Shown: positions 8,922-18,111, counted from the first letter of the stretch. The stretch is DNA of 64,000 nucleotides from Exiguobacterium sp. SL-9 (GCF_004336985.1 NZ_SJUO01000002.1:310001-374000), one strand, 5' to 3'. Numbers and translations: made by a program. Notes: generated by a model from the sequence alone, not told the origin.

Positions 8922-9518
8922 TTATAAGACTTTGACGGTGACCGTCTTGCGGCCGAAGTTAATGGCCGCACTTTGTGAGTACATCAAAATGTCGATTTTG
9001 TTGCCTTTGATGGCGCCGCCTGTATCGGCCGCCGTGTATGTGCCCATCAACTTCCCACCGACGTACACTTGTACTTTCTTACCGAGCGGGATGACGCGCG
9101 GATCGACCGCGATAACGTTACGTTTTTGGGCCCGGACGTTCCAGCCTAATGCCGTCACGCCTGAACAGCCTTTGCAATATGGTGTGTAAGCCGAAGCGTT
9201 CATCTTGTATGTTTTCACACTAGCCTTCGTCACCGATGCTTTCACGGTACGTAAGTATTTAGTAGCGATCCAACCGGACTTGCCTTTGTAGTTGACCCGA
9301 GTCCAAGACCCTTTTGAGCCAGTGCGCTGAAGTTTTTGACCTTTGTTGATTTTACCGATGACTTTTCCGTTCAGTGAAGCTGCCGAGCGGACATTCAATC
9401 CGTTGACCTGGCTTTGGGCGTAAACTTTTGAAGACGCCTCTACTTGTTGTTGTTGTGGTAAGAGCATTGCGAGTGTCATGACCGTCAGTAGTAAGACCGT
9501 TCCAATTTTTTTGAGCAT
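8922..9518 (-). CDS. secreted SH3b-3D domain cell-wall protein
   Basis: Exported 198-residue protein. A signal peptide (MLKKIGTVLLLTVMTLAMLL, then a Gln run and VEA) leads to a bacterial SH3 domain at about residues 33-95 (GLNVRSAAS, WTRVNYKGKSGWI). The C-terminal 3D domain follows (about 105-198), with its Asp triad in VDPRVIPLG, AADTGGAIKG and KIDI. This is the fold of stationary-phase lytic transglycosylases and MltA-like enzymes, so a role in peptidoglycan turnover is likely. AGGAGAGG precedes ATG. The 5' leader contains a striking foldable element (9587-9654). Confidence 0.92.
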   Translation of the reverse strand: MLKKIGTVLLLTVMTLAMLLPQQQQVEASSKVYAQSQVNGLNVRSAASLNGKVIGKINKGQKLQRTGSKGSWTRVNYKGKSGWIATKYLRTVKASVTKASVKTYKMNASAYTPYCKGCSGVTALGWNVRAQKRNVIAVDPRVIPLGKKVQVYVGGKLMGTYTAADTGGAIKGNKIDILMYSQSAAINFGRKTVTVKVL

Positions 9519-9586
9519 GTGGTTCGTCCTCTCCTAGTCGGTTTGTGAGTTGTATGTTCATGGTGTCGAATCTGTGGTGCCGTGTT

Positions 9587-9654
9587 CACTGTCACATATC
9601 GCATATATGACTGAATGTTTCGTCCAGATAACTATATGACGAAACATGACAGTG
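9587..9654 (-). promoter_or_regulatory. candidate structured leader of the 3D-domain gene
   Basis: Three nested pairings are possible: P1 9587-9594 with 9647-9654 (8 bp), P2 9615-9623 with 9638-9646 (9 bp), P3 9595-9599 with 9605-9609 (5 bp). Together they make a compact three-way junction with one five-base joint. It lies about 70 bases upstream of the start codon on the same strand. It does not match a riboswitch class I can name. Confidence 0.45.
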
Positions 9655-9707
9655 TGCGTTTACAACTAAAATTCATTTGAGTGTCAGGGAAGTTACGGTT
9701 ATATTAC

Positions 9708-9742
9708 AAAACCGCCATCTTTTAAAGGTAGATGACGGTTTT
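9708..9742. terminator. isolated terminator-like hairpin
   Basis: Arms 9708-9720 and 9730-9742 pair over 13 bases with one mismatch, around a nine-base loop; A and T runs border it on both sides. No annotated gene ends here, so it may end an unrecognised transcript or back up the ackA terminator. Confidence 0.55.
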
Positions 9743-9904
9743 AACAATAATCTTTCGTTTTTGTCATATTGACTTCCAATTAAAGGGATTCATATATCTA
9801 GTTTGTTACGGAAAGCATCTTTTTTTACGCCAAATGTTACAAACGAGATCAATTCATTCAGCCCATTGTCACACGATCATCTTGCTTTATGTGTCAAAAG
9901 CACT

Positions 9905-9942
9905 AAAAAAACATCCGTCCCACAAGAATGCGGGACGGATGT
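9905..9942 (-). terminator. ackA terminator
   Basis: Stem 9911-9921 with 9932-9942 (ACATCCGTCCC, 11 bp). The A run 9905-9910 gives the T tail on the minus strand, just after the ackA stop codon. Confidence 0.9.
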
Positions 9943-9951
9943 TGTACTAAC

Positions 9952-11163
9952 TTAAACGTGTGACTCAACGAGGTTAGCGATGCGAACAGTATCGCGTGCG
10001 ATGACCAACTCTTCGTTCGTCGGGATGATGATGACTTTGACCGGTGAGTGCGGGTAGTTGATGAACAACTCTTTGCCGCGCGCTCCGTTGTTGAGTGATG
10101 GATCCCAATAGACGCCCATGAACTCAAGGCCACGAAGGATACGCTCACGAATGACGTCCGAGTTTTCCCCGACACCAGCTGTGAAGATGATCGCATCGAC
10201 ACCGTTCATCTCTGCCGCATACTGACCGATATAGCCGTGGATACGGTTCGAGAAGATTTTGAGCGAGACTTCGGCACGGTGGTTGCCTTCAGCCGCCGCT
10301 TGCTCGATATCACGCAAGTCACTCGAGATACCCGAGAGACCGTAGACACCTGACTCTTTGTTCATGACGTTCAATACGTCTTCAGCCGACTTGCCTGTCT
10401 TCTGCATCAAGAACGGGATGAGGGCTGGGTCAAGTGATCCCGAGCGCGTTCCCATCGTGATTCCTTCAAGCGGTGTAAAGCCCATCGTCGTATCGATCGA
10501 ACGACCGCCGGCAACCGCTGCGATTGACGCACCGCTACCAAGGTGGCACGAGATCAAGCGAAGGTCTTCAAGCGGACGACCGAGAAGTTCTGCCGCACGT
10601 TGTGTGACGTACTTGTGGCTCGTTCCGTGGAAACCGTACTTACGAACGCCATGCTCCGTGTAGTACTCATACGGAAGGCTGTATAAGAAGTTTTCTTCCG
10701 GCATTGACTGGTGGAACGCCGTATCGAAGACAGCAACTTGTTGCACGTTCGGCAAAATCGCCTGGAACGCGCGAATCCCTGTCAAGTTCGGTGGGATGTG
10801 GAGTGGTCCGAGCTCAACGAACGATTCGATGTTCTTCATAACTTCATCGTCGATGACGACCGAATCCGCATACAATTCTTTCCCGTGAAGAACACGGTGG
10901 CCGACTCCTGCGATTTCATCGAACGACTGAATGATATCAAGGTCAATCAATTTCTCGAGCGAGAGCTCGACCGCTTCTTTATGTGAATGAAGCGGTGTGA
11001 CGATATGGAACTTTTGTCCTTCACCATATTTAATCGTGAAGATCGCATCTTCTTTTCCGACACGCTCGACGAGCCCGACGGCGAGCATTTTCTCAGATGG
11101 CATTTCGAGAAGTTGGAACTTTAATGACGAACTACCTGCATTGACTGCCATAATTTTTGTCAT
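9952..11163 (-). CDS. ackA: acetate kinase
   Basis: Interconverts acetyl phosphate plus ADP with acetate plus ATP; overflow metabolism in the cytoplasm. The 403 residues match the usual length of about 395-405. Visible motifs: [12 protein letters not shown] at the N-terminus, [48 protein letters not shown] and FTAGVGENS. Asn and Arg of the phosphate site are in place. The frame opens upstream at a GTG, but ATG at 11163 has AGAGGTG at good spacing. Together with AcsA it sets the acetate balance. As in Bacillus it directly follows ytxK. Confidence 0.97.
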   Translation of the reverse strand: MTKIMAVNAGSSSLKFQLLEMPSEKMLAVGLVERVGKEDAIFTIKYGEGQKFHIVTPLHSHKEAVELSLEKLIDLDIIQSFDEIAGVGHRVLHGKELYADSVVIDDEVMKNIESFVELGPLHIPPNLTGIRAFQAILPNVQQVAVFDTAFHQSMPEENFLYSLPYEYYTEHGVRKYGFHGTSHKYVTQRAAELLGRPLEDLRLISCHLGSGASIAAVAGGRSIDTTMGFTPLEGITMGTRSGSLDPALIPFLMQKTGKSAEDVLNVMNKESGVYGLSGISSDLRDIEQAAAEGNHRAEVSLKIFSNRIHGYIGQYAAEMNGVDAIIFTAGVGENSDVIRERILRGLEFMGVYWDPSLNNGARGKELFINYPHSPVKVIIIPTNEELVIARDTVRIANLVESHV

Positions 11164-11289
11164 GTCATACACCTCTTACCTTTCGATTTAAACACGAGTC
11201 TTTATCTGTTCTCTTAAAAACCGATAACTGTATCATAATGAAGATACTTGATATGGCATATGTTTTTCAAGTCTTTTGCCCAATAAAAA

Positions 11290-12177
11290 TTATGTTGTTT
11301 TAAACCAATCATCAATCTGTTTCACAATATTGGCAACCGCACGGACGTCCGTGAACGATGGCAACTCGACGAGGAGCGCTTGTTTCGGGCGTTTGACGCC
11401 TTCCCCGAGCTTTTGTAACATCAATAGACTCTTCGCATATCGCTCATCTTTGAACATCGTCGTCGGCAATTGCAGAACCCCTTTAACGACGGCCTCACGG
11501 TCCATCCACTGTTTTAATTTCCCTTCGTCATCCTGTTCAAACAAATTGTTCGGGATGACGAAAATACCATGCGCGCCCGGTTTCAAATGGCGCATCGCTT
11601 GTTCGATCAACAAGAAGTGGGAATACGAGTGACCCTCTTCTCGCTTCAAGGCATAGCCAGAAGCCATCTCATCGTTCGGGTAATATCCGATCGGCAAATC
11701 GACGAGCGCTAAATCGCTCGGCTCAACGAACAACGGCGCGAGCGCGTCCTGATGGAAATACGATACCGGTTTTCCGAGCAAGTTGCTGATCGCGTAAGAC
11801 AGACGAAGCATCGTCTCATCCACTTCGACAGCTTGAGCGGTAGCATCTTTCAATTGTGTCAACACAGCATGGACGAGTGTGCCCGTCCCGCTTCCTAGTT
11901 CGAGCACGCTCGCCCCGTCTTTGACGAGCTTCGTCGCCAAGTAGCCGATGAACAGGCTGACAGCGTCCGGTGTCGGTTGGTGGTTCGGCGGGAGCGTCGT
12001 CGTCTCCTCGAGGACGAGCAGACTGACCGCTTTACGGACGTCATCCGTCTTCTCTTGTTCCACATCGACCCGTTCAAACACTTCAATCAACGCCTCGAGC
12101 GGTAACAAGTCAAGGTCGGTCGTCAGCTTCTTCGCTTCTTTCTTCCAATCACGATACAATTGTTCAAATCGTTCCAT
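11290..12177 (-). CDS. ytxK: YtxK-like class I SAM-dependent methyltransferase
   Basis: A 295-residue methyltransferase related to N6-adenine DNA methylases. The helical N-terminal half is followed by the SAM-binding VLELGSGTGTLVHA near residue 90. The catalytic loop reads VDLPIGYYP where amino-methylases have (N/D)PPY. HSYSHFLLIEQ and IFVIPNNLF follow, as in type I restriction M subunits. There is no target-recognition domain and no restriction partner, so this is a housekeeping orphan of unknown target. It sits between tpx and ackA, the Bacillus order. ATG follows AAAGGATG. Confidence 0.87.
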   Translation of the reverse strand: MERFEQLYRDWKKEAKKLTTDLDLLPLEALIEVFERVDVEQEKTDDVRKAVSLLVLEETTTLPPNHQPTPDAVSLFIGYLATKLVKDGASVLELGSGTGTLVHAVLTQLKDATAQAVEVDETMLRLSYAISNLLGKPVSYFHQDALAPLFVEPSDLALVDLPIGYYPNDEMASGYALKREEGHSYSHFLLIEQAMRHLKPGAHGIFVIPNNLFEQDDEGKLKQWMDREAVVKGVLQLPTTMFKDERYAKSLLMLQKLGEGVKRPKQALLVELPSFTDVRAVANIVKQIDDWFKTT

Positions 12178-12201
12178 CTTCGATCATCCTTTCCATACAA
12201 A

Positions 12202-12226
12202 ACCGGCCCTCTGATGGAGAGCCGGT
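12202..12226 (-). terminator. tpx terminator
   Basis: Imperfect hairpin, ACCGGC (12202-12207) with GCCGGT (12221-12226) plus an inner CTCT/AGA pairing, followed on the minus strand by TTTTG. It separates tpx from ytxK. Confidence 0.6.
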
Positions 12227-12276
12227 CGGTTCACTTCTATAAGTGTAAGCGATTCGTGGTCATTTCGCCAAGTGAA

Positions 12277-12765
12277 TCAGTTTGCTTTGTCAAACGCTTC
12301 GAGCGCCGCATCGAAATCGACCTCATCTGTCATCTCATCCATGTACTGGACGTACTGGACCGTGCCTTCCGAGTCGATGACAAACACCGAGCGCGCGAGG
12401 AGACGGAGTTCTTCCATCAATACGCCATACGACTTCGCGAATGACTGGTCGCGGTGGTCCGACAACATGATGACGTTATCGAGGCCCGACGCTGCACACC
12501 AACGACGTTGGGCGAACGGCAAATCGTTCGACACGGTCAAGACGGTCCCCCCGAGCGTTGCTGCTTTTTCATTGAACGCACGCGTTTGTGCATCACAGAC
12601 GCCTGTATCGATCGACGGGACGACACTAATCAATTTTTTCCCTGGGTATGACGCGAGCGTCACCTCTTCAAGTGCCGTCGTGAGTGCTGTAAAGTCTGGT
12701 GCGGCATCTCCGACTTTGACCGGATTCCCTTGCAGTGTAACGGTATTGCCTTTAAATGTTGGCAT
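12277..12765 (-). CDS. tpx: thiol peroxidase Tpx
   Basis: Atypical 2-Cys peroxiredoxin that reduces hydrogen peroxide and organic peroxides using thioredoxin. At 162 residues it is normal in length. The peroxidatic Cys lies in [13 protein letters not shown] (near residue 60) and the resolving Cys in RRWCAASGL (near residue 95). The Arg of the active site lies in [24 protein letters not shown] precedes ATG. It is monocistronic or weakly linked to ytxK, and divergent from the NAD kinase gene. Confidence 0.95.
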   Translation of the reverse strand: MPTFKGNTVTLQGNPVKVGDAAPDFTALTTALEEVTLASYPGKKLISVVPSIDTGVCDAQTRAFNEKAATLGGTVLTVSNDLPFAQRRWCAASGLDNVIMLSDHRDQSFAKSYGVLMEELRLLARSVFVIDSEGTVQYVQYMDEMTDEVDFDAALEAFDKAN

Positions 12766-12929
12766 CGTTTCATCCCCTTTGGTTTGATTTATACTACTTC
12801 ATCATATCGATGGTGCCGTCTCGATGACAAGCTTCCTGCCTCAGACGGCCTGATTGTGATTTTCCCTATATCGAGCGTCTAAAACGCTGTATAATGTAAG
12901 AGACTCAATTGACAAAGGGGATGACATGG

Positions 12930-13739
12930 ATGAGAAACAACGTTTATTTGTACCATCGTAACGTCAACGACTTTACGAAAGAGGTAAAGAAACTAATCGA
13001 GATCGGTGAGAAACACGGCTTCAACGTCGTGAATCGTCCGGAAGACGCCAACATCATCGTCGCCATCGGGGGAGATGGCGCGTTCCTGCAGGCCGTCCGC
13101 TACACCGGCTTCCGTCAAGATGCCATCTACGTCGGGTTCGGGCGCGGCTTGAATGAGTTTTATTGCGACTTCGATATACATAAGCTCGACGAAGTCGATC
13201 GCTTGTTCTCGGACAACAGTGCTCGCATCGAAGCCGGCCTTGAAGTGCGGAAATATCCGCTTTTATCGGCGTCGATCAATGAATCGACACCGATGCTTTG
13301 TTTGAACGAAGCCTCAATCAAGTCGAGTATTATCAAATCACTCGCCATTGAGGTATATATCGATAACCTTCACTTCGAGACGTTCCGCGGTGACGGCATG
13401 GTTGTGTCGACGCCGACCGGATCGACGGCTTACAATAAGTCGCTCGACGGCGCAATCGTCGATCCGCTCATTCCGTGCATGCAAGTGAGCGAGATCGCGT
13501 CGGTAAACAACAACCGTTACCGGACACTCGGTTCCTCGTTCATCGTCCATGACTCTCGCAAACTGTCGCTTCGTATCGTCGAGGACGGGAACGACTATCC
13601 GATCATCGGGATGGATAACGAGGCGCTCAGCTTGAAGTATACGGATCGCATCGATATCGAGCTCTCTGACAAAGTCGTCAAAACGGTCAAGTTGAAAAAC
13701 AACTCGTTCTGGCACAAAGTACAACGCTCGTTCTTCTAA
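12930..13739 (+). CDS. nadK: NAD kinase
   Basis: Phosphorylates NAD to NADP with ATP. The 269 residues contain the GGDG motif in VAIGGDGAFLQAVR (near residue 45) and the conserved TPTGSTAYNKSLDGA (near residue 155). The position beside a YtcJ-like gene and the length resemble Bacillus YtdI (NadF/PpnK2) rather than the main NadK. An earlier TTG and another ATG exist in frame; the ATG at 12930 has AAAGGGG nine bases upstream. A TATAAT at 12890-12895 is a plausible -10, with no clear -35. Confidence 0.94.
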   Translation: MRNNVYLYHRNVNDFTKEVKKLIEIGEKHGFNVVNRPEDANIIVAIGGDGAFLQAVRYTGFRQDAIYVGFGRGLNEFYCDFDIHKLDEVDRLFSDNSARIEAGLEVRKYPLLSASINESTPMLCLNEASIKSSIIKSLAIEVYIDNLHFETFRGDGMVVSTPTGSTAYNKSLDGAIVDPLIPCMQVSEIASVNNNRYRTLGSSFIVHDSRKLSLRIVEDGNDYPIIGMDNEALSLKYTDRIDIELSDKVVKTVKLKNNSFWHKVQRSFF

Positions 13740-13745
13740 ACGACG

Positions 13746-13779
13746 AAAGGCTAGCCGTCCACATGGACGGCTAGCCTTT
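13746..13779. terminator. bidirectional terminator nadK / amidohydrolase
   Basis: A 15-bp perfect stem (13746-13760 with 13765-13779) and ACAT loop between convergent stop codons, with T tails on both strands. Confidence 0.92.
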
Positions 13780-13782
13780 TTA

Positions 13783-15363
13783 TTACGCGTTGACGACGTC
13801 GGCCTCGTATACCGGCGTGCCGTCGACGACTGTCATAACGAGTCGGTTATCGAGGATATCGCGTCCGTGAAGTTCGAAGAAATCTTCTTCCCACACTGTG
13901 AACGTTGCGTTATAGCTTTGAATCAATAGACCGTCGCGTCCGTGCGTGCCTGTGGCGACACGCGGTGCGTAGGTGAAGCTACGGAGTGCCTCATACATCG
14001 ACAAGCGTTCCGGTGGATTGAGCGCGCCCGACCCCTCGAACGATTGTCGGGTCACGGCCCCATACAGGCCTTTCCGCACATCGACCGAAGAAATCGGAGC
14101 GTCACTGCCTCCGAGAACGAGCGCTCCCGTATCAAGCATCGATTTGAAGCGATAGGCGTTATCGACACGGTCGTTGCCGAGTCGGTCGAATAACAAGTTC
14201 ATATCGTCCGATAAGAAGATCGGCTGCGCATCAATCAACACCGGCAGCGTCTGGATTCGCTTCAAAAATGCATCGTTCAAGAGCGAGGCATGGATGATTC
14301 GGTCCCGCGTCCCGCGCTTGGCTGGATACTTCTCGAGCAACCCAATAAATTGTTCGGCGGCGGCATCCCCAATGACGTGGGCTGCTACGTTCATGCCATA
14401 CGAGCGCGCCTTTTTGACGAGCGCCTCAAGGTGGTCCGGACGATGGACCTCGATCCCGCGCTGACCAGGTTCATCCGTATACGGTTCCGATAAAAGTGCC
14501 GTCCGTCCCCCGAACGACCCATCGACGAACAGCTTCATCGCCCCAAAATCGAAACGCGGTCGTTTCGCGAGCGCGTCGTGACGAATCAATTGATCGACGA
14601 CTTGTTCATGAACGAGCAGATGGGCATGGAACGGAAGATCTGCCAACACGTCCTCATACGCTTGAATCGCCTCAACCGGATCACCATGGTAGAACAGGTC
14701 TTCCGTATGGGCGCCGACAATCCCGTGGGCGAACAACGAGTCGATGGCCCGGTGGAGCGAGGCGACATTTTTCTCGCGATTCCCGCCGAGTTCTTTATGG
14801 AGCAAATCGAGCGCCGCGTCATAGAGTACCCCGTTCAACTTCCCGTCCGCGTCACGTCCGAGCTTCCCGCCTTCAATGACGGTATGATGGATCAGCCCCA
14901 GCCGTTCTAACCCTTTCGAGTTAACGACCGCAACGTGGCGACAAACGCGTTTCAAGACGACAGGACGGTCCGGGATGACAGCGTCAATCATCTCACGCGT
15001 CGGCATCTCGCCGAGCAGACGATCATTGAACCCCTCCGCGACGAGCCAATCGTCACTTCTGTCACTACCGCCCTTTTGCTTCATCGTTTCGAGTAACACC
15101 TGCAAATCCGTCGTTTCGGTCGCATCGATGCGGTCGAGCGCTTCGCCGTAGCCGATTAAGTGGATGTGTGAGTCGGTGAACGCCGGATAGACGCTCTTCC
15201 CTTCAAGATTCACAATTTGCTTGATTCTTCCGGCGTATGTACGACGAAGGTGGCCTTCTTCCCCCAGTTTCAATATCCGGCCGTGCTCGACATACATGGC
15301 GCGAGCCTGTTCATGCTCTTTGTTCATCGTATAAATCTTTCCGTTAACCCATAGCGTTCCCAT
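13783..15363 (-). CDS. YtcJ-like amidohydrolase (metal-dependent hydrolase)
   Basis: Amidohydrolase-superfamily protein of 526 residues, likely cytoplasmic. It has a small N-terminal beta domain (GKIYTM, VYPAFTDSHIHLIG with the HxH metal pair near residue 65). The TIM barrel follows, with KLFVDGSFGGRTALL, HVIGDAAAEQ, IHASLL and the SDAP aspartate in LGGSDAPISS. Relatives include exoenzyme regulatory protein AepA and YtcJ; the true substrate is unknown. GTG at 15366 is an alternative start, since GGAGG lies six bases before the GTG and nine before the ATG. It follows ezrA, separated by a hairpin. Confidence 0.88.
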   Translation of the reverse strand: MGTLWVNGKIYTMNKEHEQARAMYVEHGRILKLGEEGHLRRTYAGRIKQIVNLEGKSVYPAFTDSHIHLIGYGEALDRIDATETTDLQVLLETMKQKGGSDRSDDWLVAEGFNDRLLGEMPTREMIDAVIPDRPVVLKRVCRHVAVVNSKGLERLGLIHHTVIEGGKLGRDADGKLNGVLYDAALDLLHKELGGNREKNVASLHRAIDSLFAHGIVGAHTEDLFYHGDPVEAIQAYEDVLADLPFHAHLLVHEQVVDQLIRHDALAKRPRFDFGAMKLFVDGSFGGRTALLSEPYTDEPGQRGIEVHRPDHLEALVKKARSYGMNVAAHVIGDAAAEQFIGLLEKYPAKRGTRDRIIHASLLNDAFLKRIQTLPVLIDAQPIFLSDDMNLLFDRLGNDRVDNAYRFKSMLDTGALVLGGSDAPISSVDVRKGLYGAVTRQSFEGSGALNPPERLSMYEALRSFTYAPRVATGTHGRDGLLIQSYNATFTVWEEDFFELHGRDILDNRLVMTVVDGTPVYEADVVNA

Positions 15364-15388
15364 CACAAAATTCCTCCTCGATTCAAAA

Positions 15389-15428
15389 AAGATTGACGTA
15401 CACGTTAATTCCCGTTTACGTCAATCTT
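15389..15428 (-). terminator. ezrA terminator
   Basis: Stem 15389-15400 with 15417-15428 (12 bp, AAGATTGACGTA) and a 16-base loop. On the minus strand it is followed by a T run, just after the ezrA stop. Confidence 0.85.
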
Positions 15429-15437
15429 CATGCATCA

Positions 15438-17168
15438 TTATTTTCGTAATAGCTCTTGTTGCTCCAAACCTTTTTCAACACGTTGGCGAATCTCACGGGC
15501 CGCACCTTCATCGAAGCGTCCGAGGACGCGTTCGCCGATTTCGACGGCCGTGCCGTACTCACCGTGCAAGAATTTGTTCTCGGCGAGCGTCAAGGCAATA
15601 TGGACCTCGTTGTCACGCCGGCGATAGCGATTCGCATATTGCAGGAGTTGCTCCGCATACGTGACCTGGCGCAATAACGCTTTGACACGATCGCGGAAGT
15701 TGTCCATCGTCTCTTCGACGTCATGACTGAGTCCGACGATATACGTCATATTGAACGGCGCCTTCTCGAACTGTTCGTCTAACGATTGAACGCCTTTTTG
15801 CAGTTGCCGCATATCGTTCGTCAAATCTGTCGGGACGACCGGCATGGCACTCTTCGTGAGCAATCGCCGATGAGCCGATAGTTCCTTCTTCCAAGACTCG
15901 AGTTTGTTGCGGACCTCGATTTCTTCTTTGCGAAGGGAGTTCGTATTCTCGATAAATCGTTCATGCATGGCGCTAAACTGATCGAGCGACCGTTTTGCTT
16001 CTTGTACTTTCGACTTGATCATACTGAATGGGATCATTTGAGCGACAAGCGCTTGTTCGATATCGAGCACGTTCGCGGTGAGCGTCGCCCGTTCGCGTTC
16101 GAGCTGTTCAAATTCTTCTCCGACCCTCGCGTTGATTTCATAGTTGCTGACGAGTCGCGTCATCTCTTGATGAAGACGCGCCATAACTTCGCTCGTCTGA
16201 CGTTCCCGGTCTTTCACGCTCGCAAATTCTTTCTTCACGTATTGGCGCGCGTCGACTTCTGTCCGGAACGCTTCAAACAACTGATCGATGTCCGAGCTGA
16301 GTTGCTGCATATCCATCTCAAAATGATCGAAGTCGAGCAGTTCGATGCGGCCCATAAGCGCGGCACGGCGATCTTCCGCTTGCTCAATCTCTTCTATTAA
16401 ACCGAGCGGCTCAAGCGCGTATCCATCCATCTGCATCTCTTTATGACCCGATCGCAGCTGGTTGAGCTGTTGTTTCAAGTCGACTTGCACTGTGCGCACG
16501 AATTGCGGAATGACGCCGACGAGTTCACGAATCTTCGCCACTTTCTCAGATAAGACTTGTCCGGCGATATACGCCTCGGACACTTGGCCTTCTTGCTTCA
16601 GCGTGATCATCTCGGTTCGCTTCGCTTCCGCTGCCGCGATTTCGGACTCGACGAGCTCATACGTCGGACCGAACGCACTGTTCTGGGCGACGAGCGTCTT
16701 GCGGAATTGATACAGCTCTTTCTCGTCTTTTTTGACGATATCGAGGAGCGAGGAATGGTGTTGATTGAACTCATCCATCTCGTCGAGCATGGCGTGTACC
16801 ATCGACTCGAGCTCTTCAATCAATTGTTCCGTCGCATTCAAATCCGATTTCACTTTAAGGAAGCGATATTTGTCCAAGTCTTCTTCCGCGTGATAAAGCG
16901 CCTCATCGATTTGCCCTGTATGTACGCTGACGAGTTCGTCCCACGACTGATGCCATCGTTCGAATTTTTCTTTCGTCTCGCCTTCCATCGGCCACTGTTT
17001 GAACTTCTGCAGTTCGGCCGGCACGCTGGCGCTGAGCACACTTTGTTTACGCATGTCTAAATCATCAATTTTCTGGTAAAAATTCCTTCGCACGAGCATG
17101 CTTCCAAGCATCGCCCCTAATGCGATGACAATGATTCCAATTAAAATTCCGTAGATTCCGTAATCCAT
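15438..17168 (-). CDS. ezrA: septation ring formation regulator EzrA
   Basis: Membrane-anchored inhibitor of stray FtsZ ring formation and scaffold for division proteins. Residues 1-25 form the single N-terminal transmembrane anchor (YGIYGILIGIIVIALGAMLG). Nearly all of the remaining 550 residues are spectrin-like coiled-coil helices facing the cytoplasm, rich in Glu, Gln, Leu and Lys. At 576 residues it is close to Bacillus EzrA (562). TTG and GTG starts upstream overlap the Shine-Dalgarno; ATG at 17168 is used. It is divergent from the GAF-domain gene. Confidence 0.94.
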   Translation of the reverse strand: MDYGIYGILIGIIVIALGAMLGSMLVRRNFYQKIDDLDMRKQSVLSASVPAELQKFKQWPMEGETKEKFERWHQSWDELVSVHTGQIDEALYHAEEDLDKYRFLKVKSDLNATEQLIEELESMVHAMLDEMDEFNQHHSSLLDIVKKDEKELYQFRKTLVAQNSAFGPTYELVESEIAAAEAKRTEMITLKQEGQVSEAYIAGQVLSEKVAKIRELVGVIPQFVRTVQVDLKQQLNQLRSGHKEMQMDGYALEPLGLIEEIEQAEDRRAALMGRIELLDFDHFEMDMQQLSSDIDQLFEAFRTEVDARQYVKKEFASVKDRERQTSEVMARLHQEMTRLVSNYEINARVGEEFEQLERERATLTANVLDIEQALVAQMIPFSMIKSKVQEAKRSLDQFSAMHERFIENTNSLRKEEIEVRNKLESWKKELSAHRRLLTKSAMPVVPTDLTNDMRQLQKGVQSLDEQFEKAPFNMTYIVGLSHDVEETMDNFRDRVKALLRQVTYAEQLLQYANRYRRRDNEVHIALTLAENKFLHGEYGTAVEIGERVLGRFDEGAAREIRQRVEKGLEQQELLRK

Positions 17169-17405
17169 TTCTGTCACAACCTCCAAGCCGCTTTCGTGGA
17201 CTTATGTATCTGAATGAATAAATGAAGTATTTTATGAGTATAGATAATACTAATCATATTATAGAACCAATGATTTGCATAGGTTTTCCAACGGTTTAGG
17301 GAGAGAATGTTATTTTCCGCACGAATCTTTTAGGAAGACAAAACAAAAAAATGCGTGTACCATAATGCTAATCAATCTTGCTTTCATTCATTAGGAGGGA
17401 ATCAC

Positions 17406-17888
17406 ATGTTCCAAACGACTACTTACACTGGCGACTTGGCCGCCGGTTATGACCTACTGAACAAACAACTCGCCGCACTTCTCGAAGGTGAGACGAACCG
17501 CGTCGCCAACCTTTCGAACGCGAGCGCATTGCTCAACCAATTCCTTGACCGCATCAACTGGGTCGGCTTCTATTTAACAGAAGGCGAAGACGCACTCATC
17601 CTCGGACCGTTTCAAGGCCTTCCGGCTTGCGTCCATATCGCATTCGGCAAAGGGGTATGCGGGACGGCCGCCTCGACACAAGAGACGCAACTGATCGCAG
17701 ACGTGCACCAATTCCCAGGCCACATCGCTTGTGACGCGGCTTCAAACTCGGAGATCGTCGTCCCGCTCGTGCGTGACGGAAAGACCATCGGCGTCCTCGA
17801 TATCGACAGCCCAGAGTTCGACCGTTTCTCAGACGTCGACCGTCAAGGGTTGGAGCAATTTTGCCAAACATTACTTCGCTTCATCTGA
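17406..17888 (+). CDS. GAF-domain free methionine-(R)-sulfoxide reductase
   Basis: A 160-residue single GAF domain of the fRMsr (YebR/MsrC) type, which reduces free Met-R-sulfoxide. Its cysteines are in place: LPACVHIAFGKGVCGTAA (two Cys) and HIACDAASNSE (third Cys); they form the catalytic disulfide relay. RINWVGFYL and VLDIDSPEFDRFSD are further family landmarks. ATG follows AGGAGGG by six bases. Bacillus has a homologue (YtsP). It lies directly before the rpsD promoter and has no clear terminator of its own. Confidence 0.92.
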   Translation: MFQTTTYTGDLAAGYDLLNKQLAALLEGETNRVANLSNASALLNQFLDRINWVGFYLTEGEDALILGPFQGLPACVHIAFGKGVCGTAASTQETQLIADVHQFPGHIACDAASNSEIVVPLVRDGKTIGVLDIDSPEFDRFSDVDRQGLEQFCQTLLRFI

Positions 17889-17917
17889 TTGACAAGCGAA
17901 TCGTTTCATCGTATACT
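17889..17917 (+). promoter_or_regulatory. sigma-A promoter of rpsD
   Basis: TTGACA (17889-17894), 17-base spacer, TATACT (17912-17917): near-consensus, directly after the fRMsr stop codon and about 200 bases before rpsD. Confidence 0.9.
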
Positions 17918-17924
17918 GATTTTT

Positions 17925-18100
17925 GTGCATGAAATGACGATAGCAGTCATTGACAGACGTATCCACCTTTCGGGCCTCGACTGAGTCGGAGGAGCATCTC
18001 GTAGCTTCGCTATCAAGTGAAGGTGCTTGAACCTATGAAAGGGGCGTCACCCGTCTTTGACACCGTTGTTCTTTTGTGCAAAATACATGAACAACAAGGA
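17925..18100 (+). promoter_or_regulatory. rpsD 5' leader, candidate S4 autoregulatory element
   Basis: About 175 untranslated bases between the promoter and the rpsD ribosome site. Several complementary segments occur (ATGACGATAGCAGTCAT at 17933-17949 and the GTC..GAC pieces further on). In Bacillus, S4 binds a pseudoknot in its own leader to repress translation, and this region has the same place and length. I infer the function from position; the fold was not computed. Confidence 0.6.
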
Positions 18101-18111
18101 GGAGTCCAAAC

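Larger units (their letters stand above)
9519..9951. other. 433-base intergenic region with two hairpins, no supported gene
   Basis: AT-rich gap between the 3D-domain gene and ackA, both on the minus strand. It holds a candidate three-way-junction leader at 9587-9654, an isolated hairpin at 9708-9742 and the ackA terminator. A plus-strand TTGACT with an AT-rich -10 candidate lies near 9769-9793. The 72-codon plus-strand frame at 9732 has no ribosome site and runs into the ackA terminator, so I do not call it. Confidence 0.6.

Noticed and set aside
9732-9950. 72-codon plus-strand ORF in the ackA gap
   Set aside because: No Shine-Dalgarno, unusual composition, and it covers the ackA terminator hairpin.
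11164-11289. cre site upstream of ackA
   Set aside because: CcpA activates ackA in Bacillus, but no segment here matches the consensus well; only an ACTTGA/TCAAGT repeat was seen.
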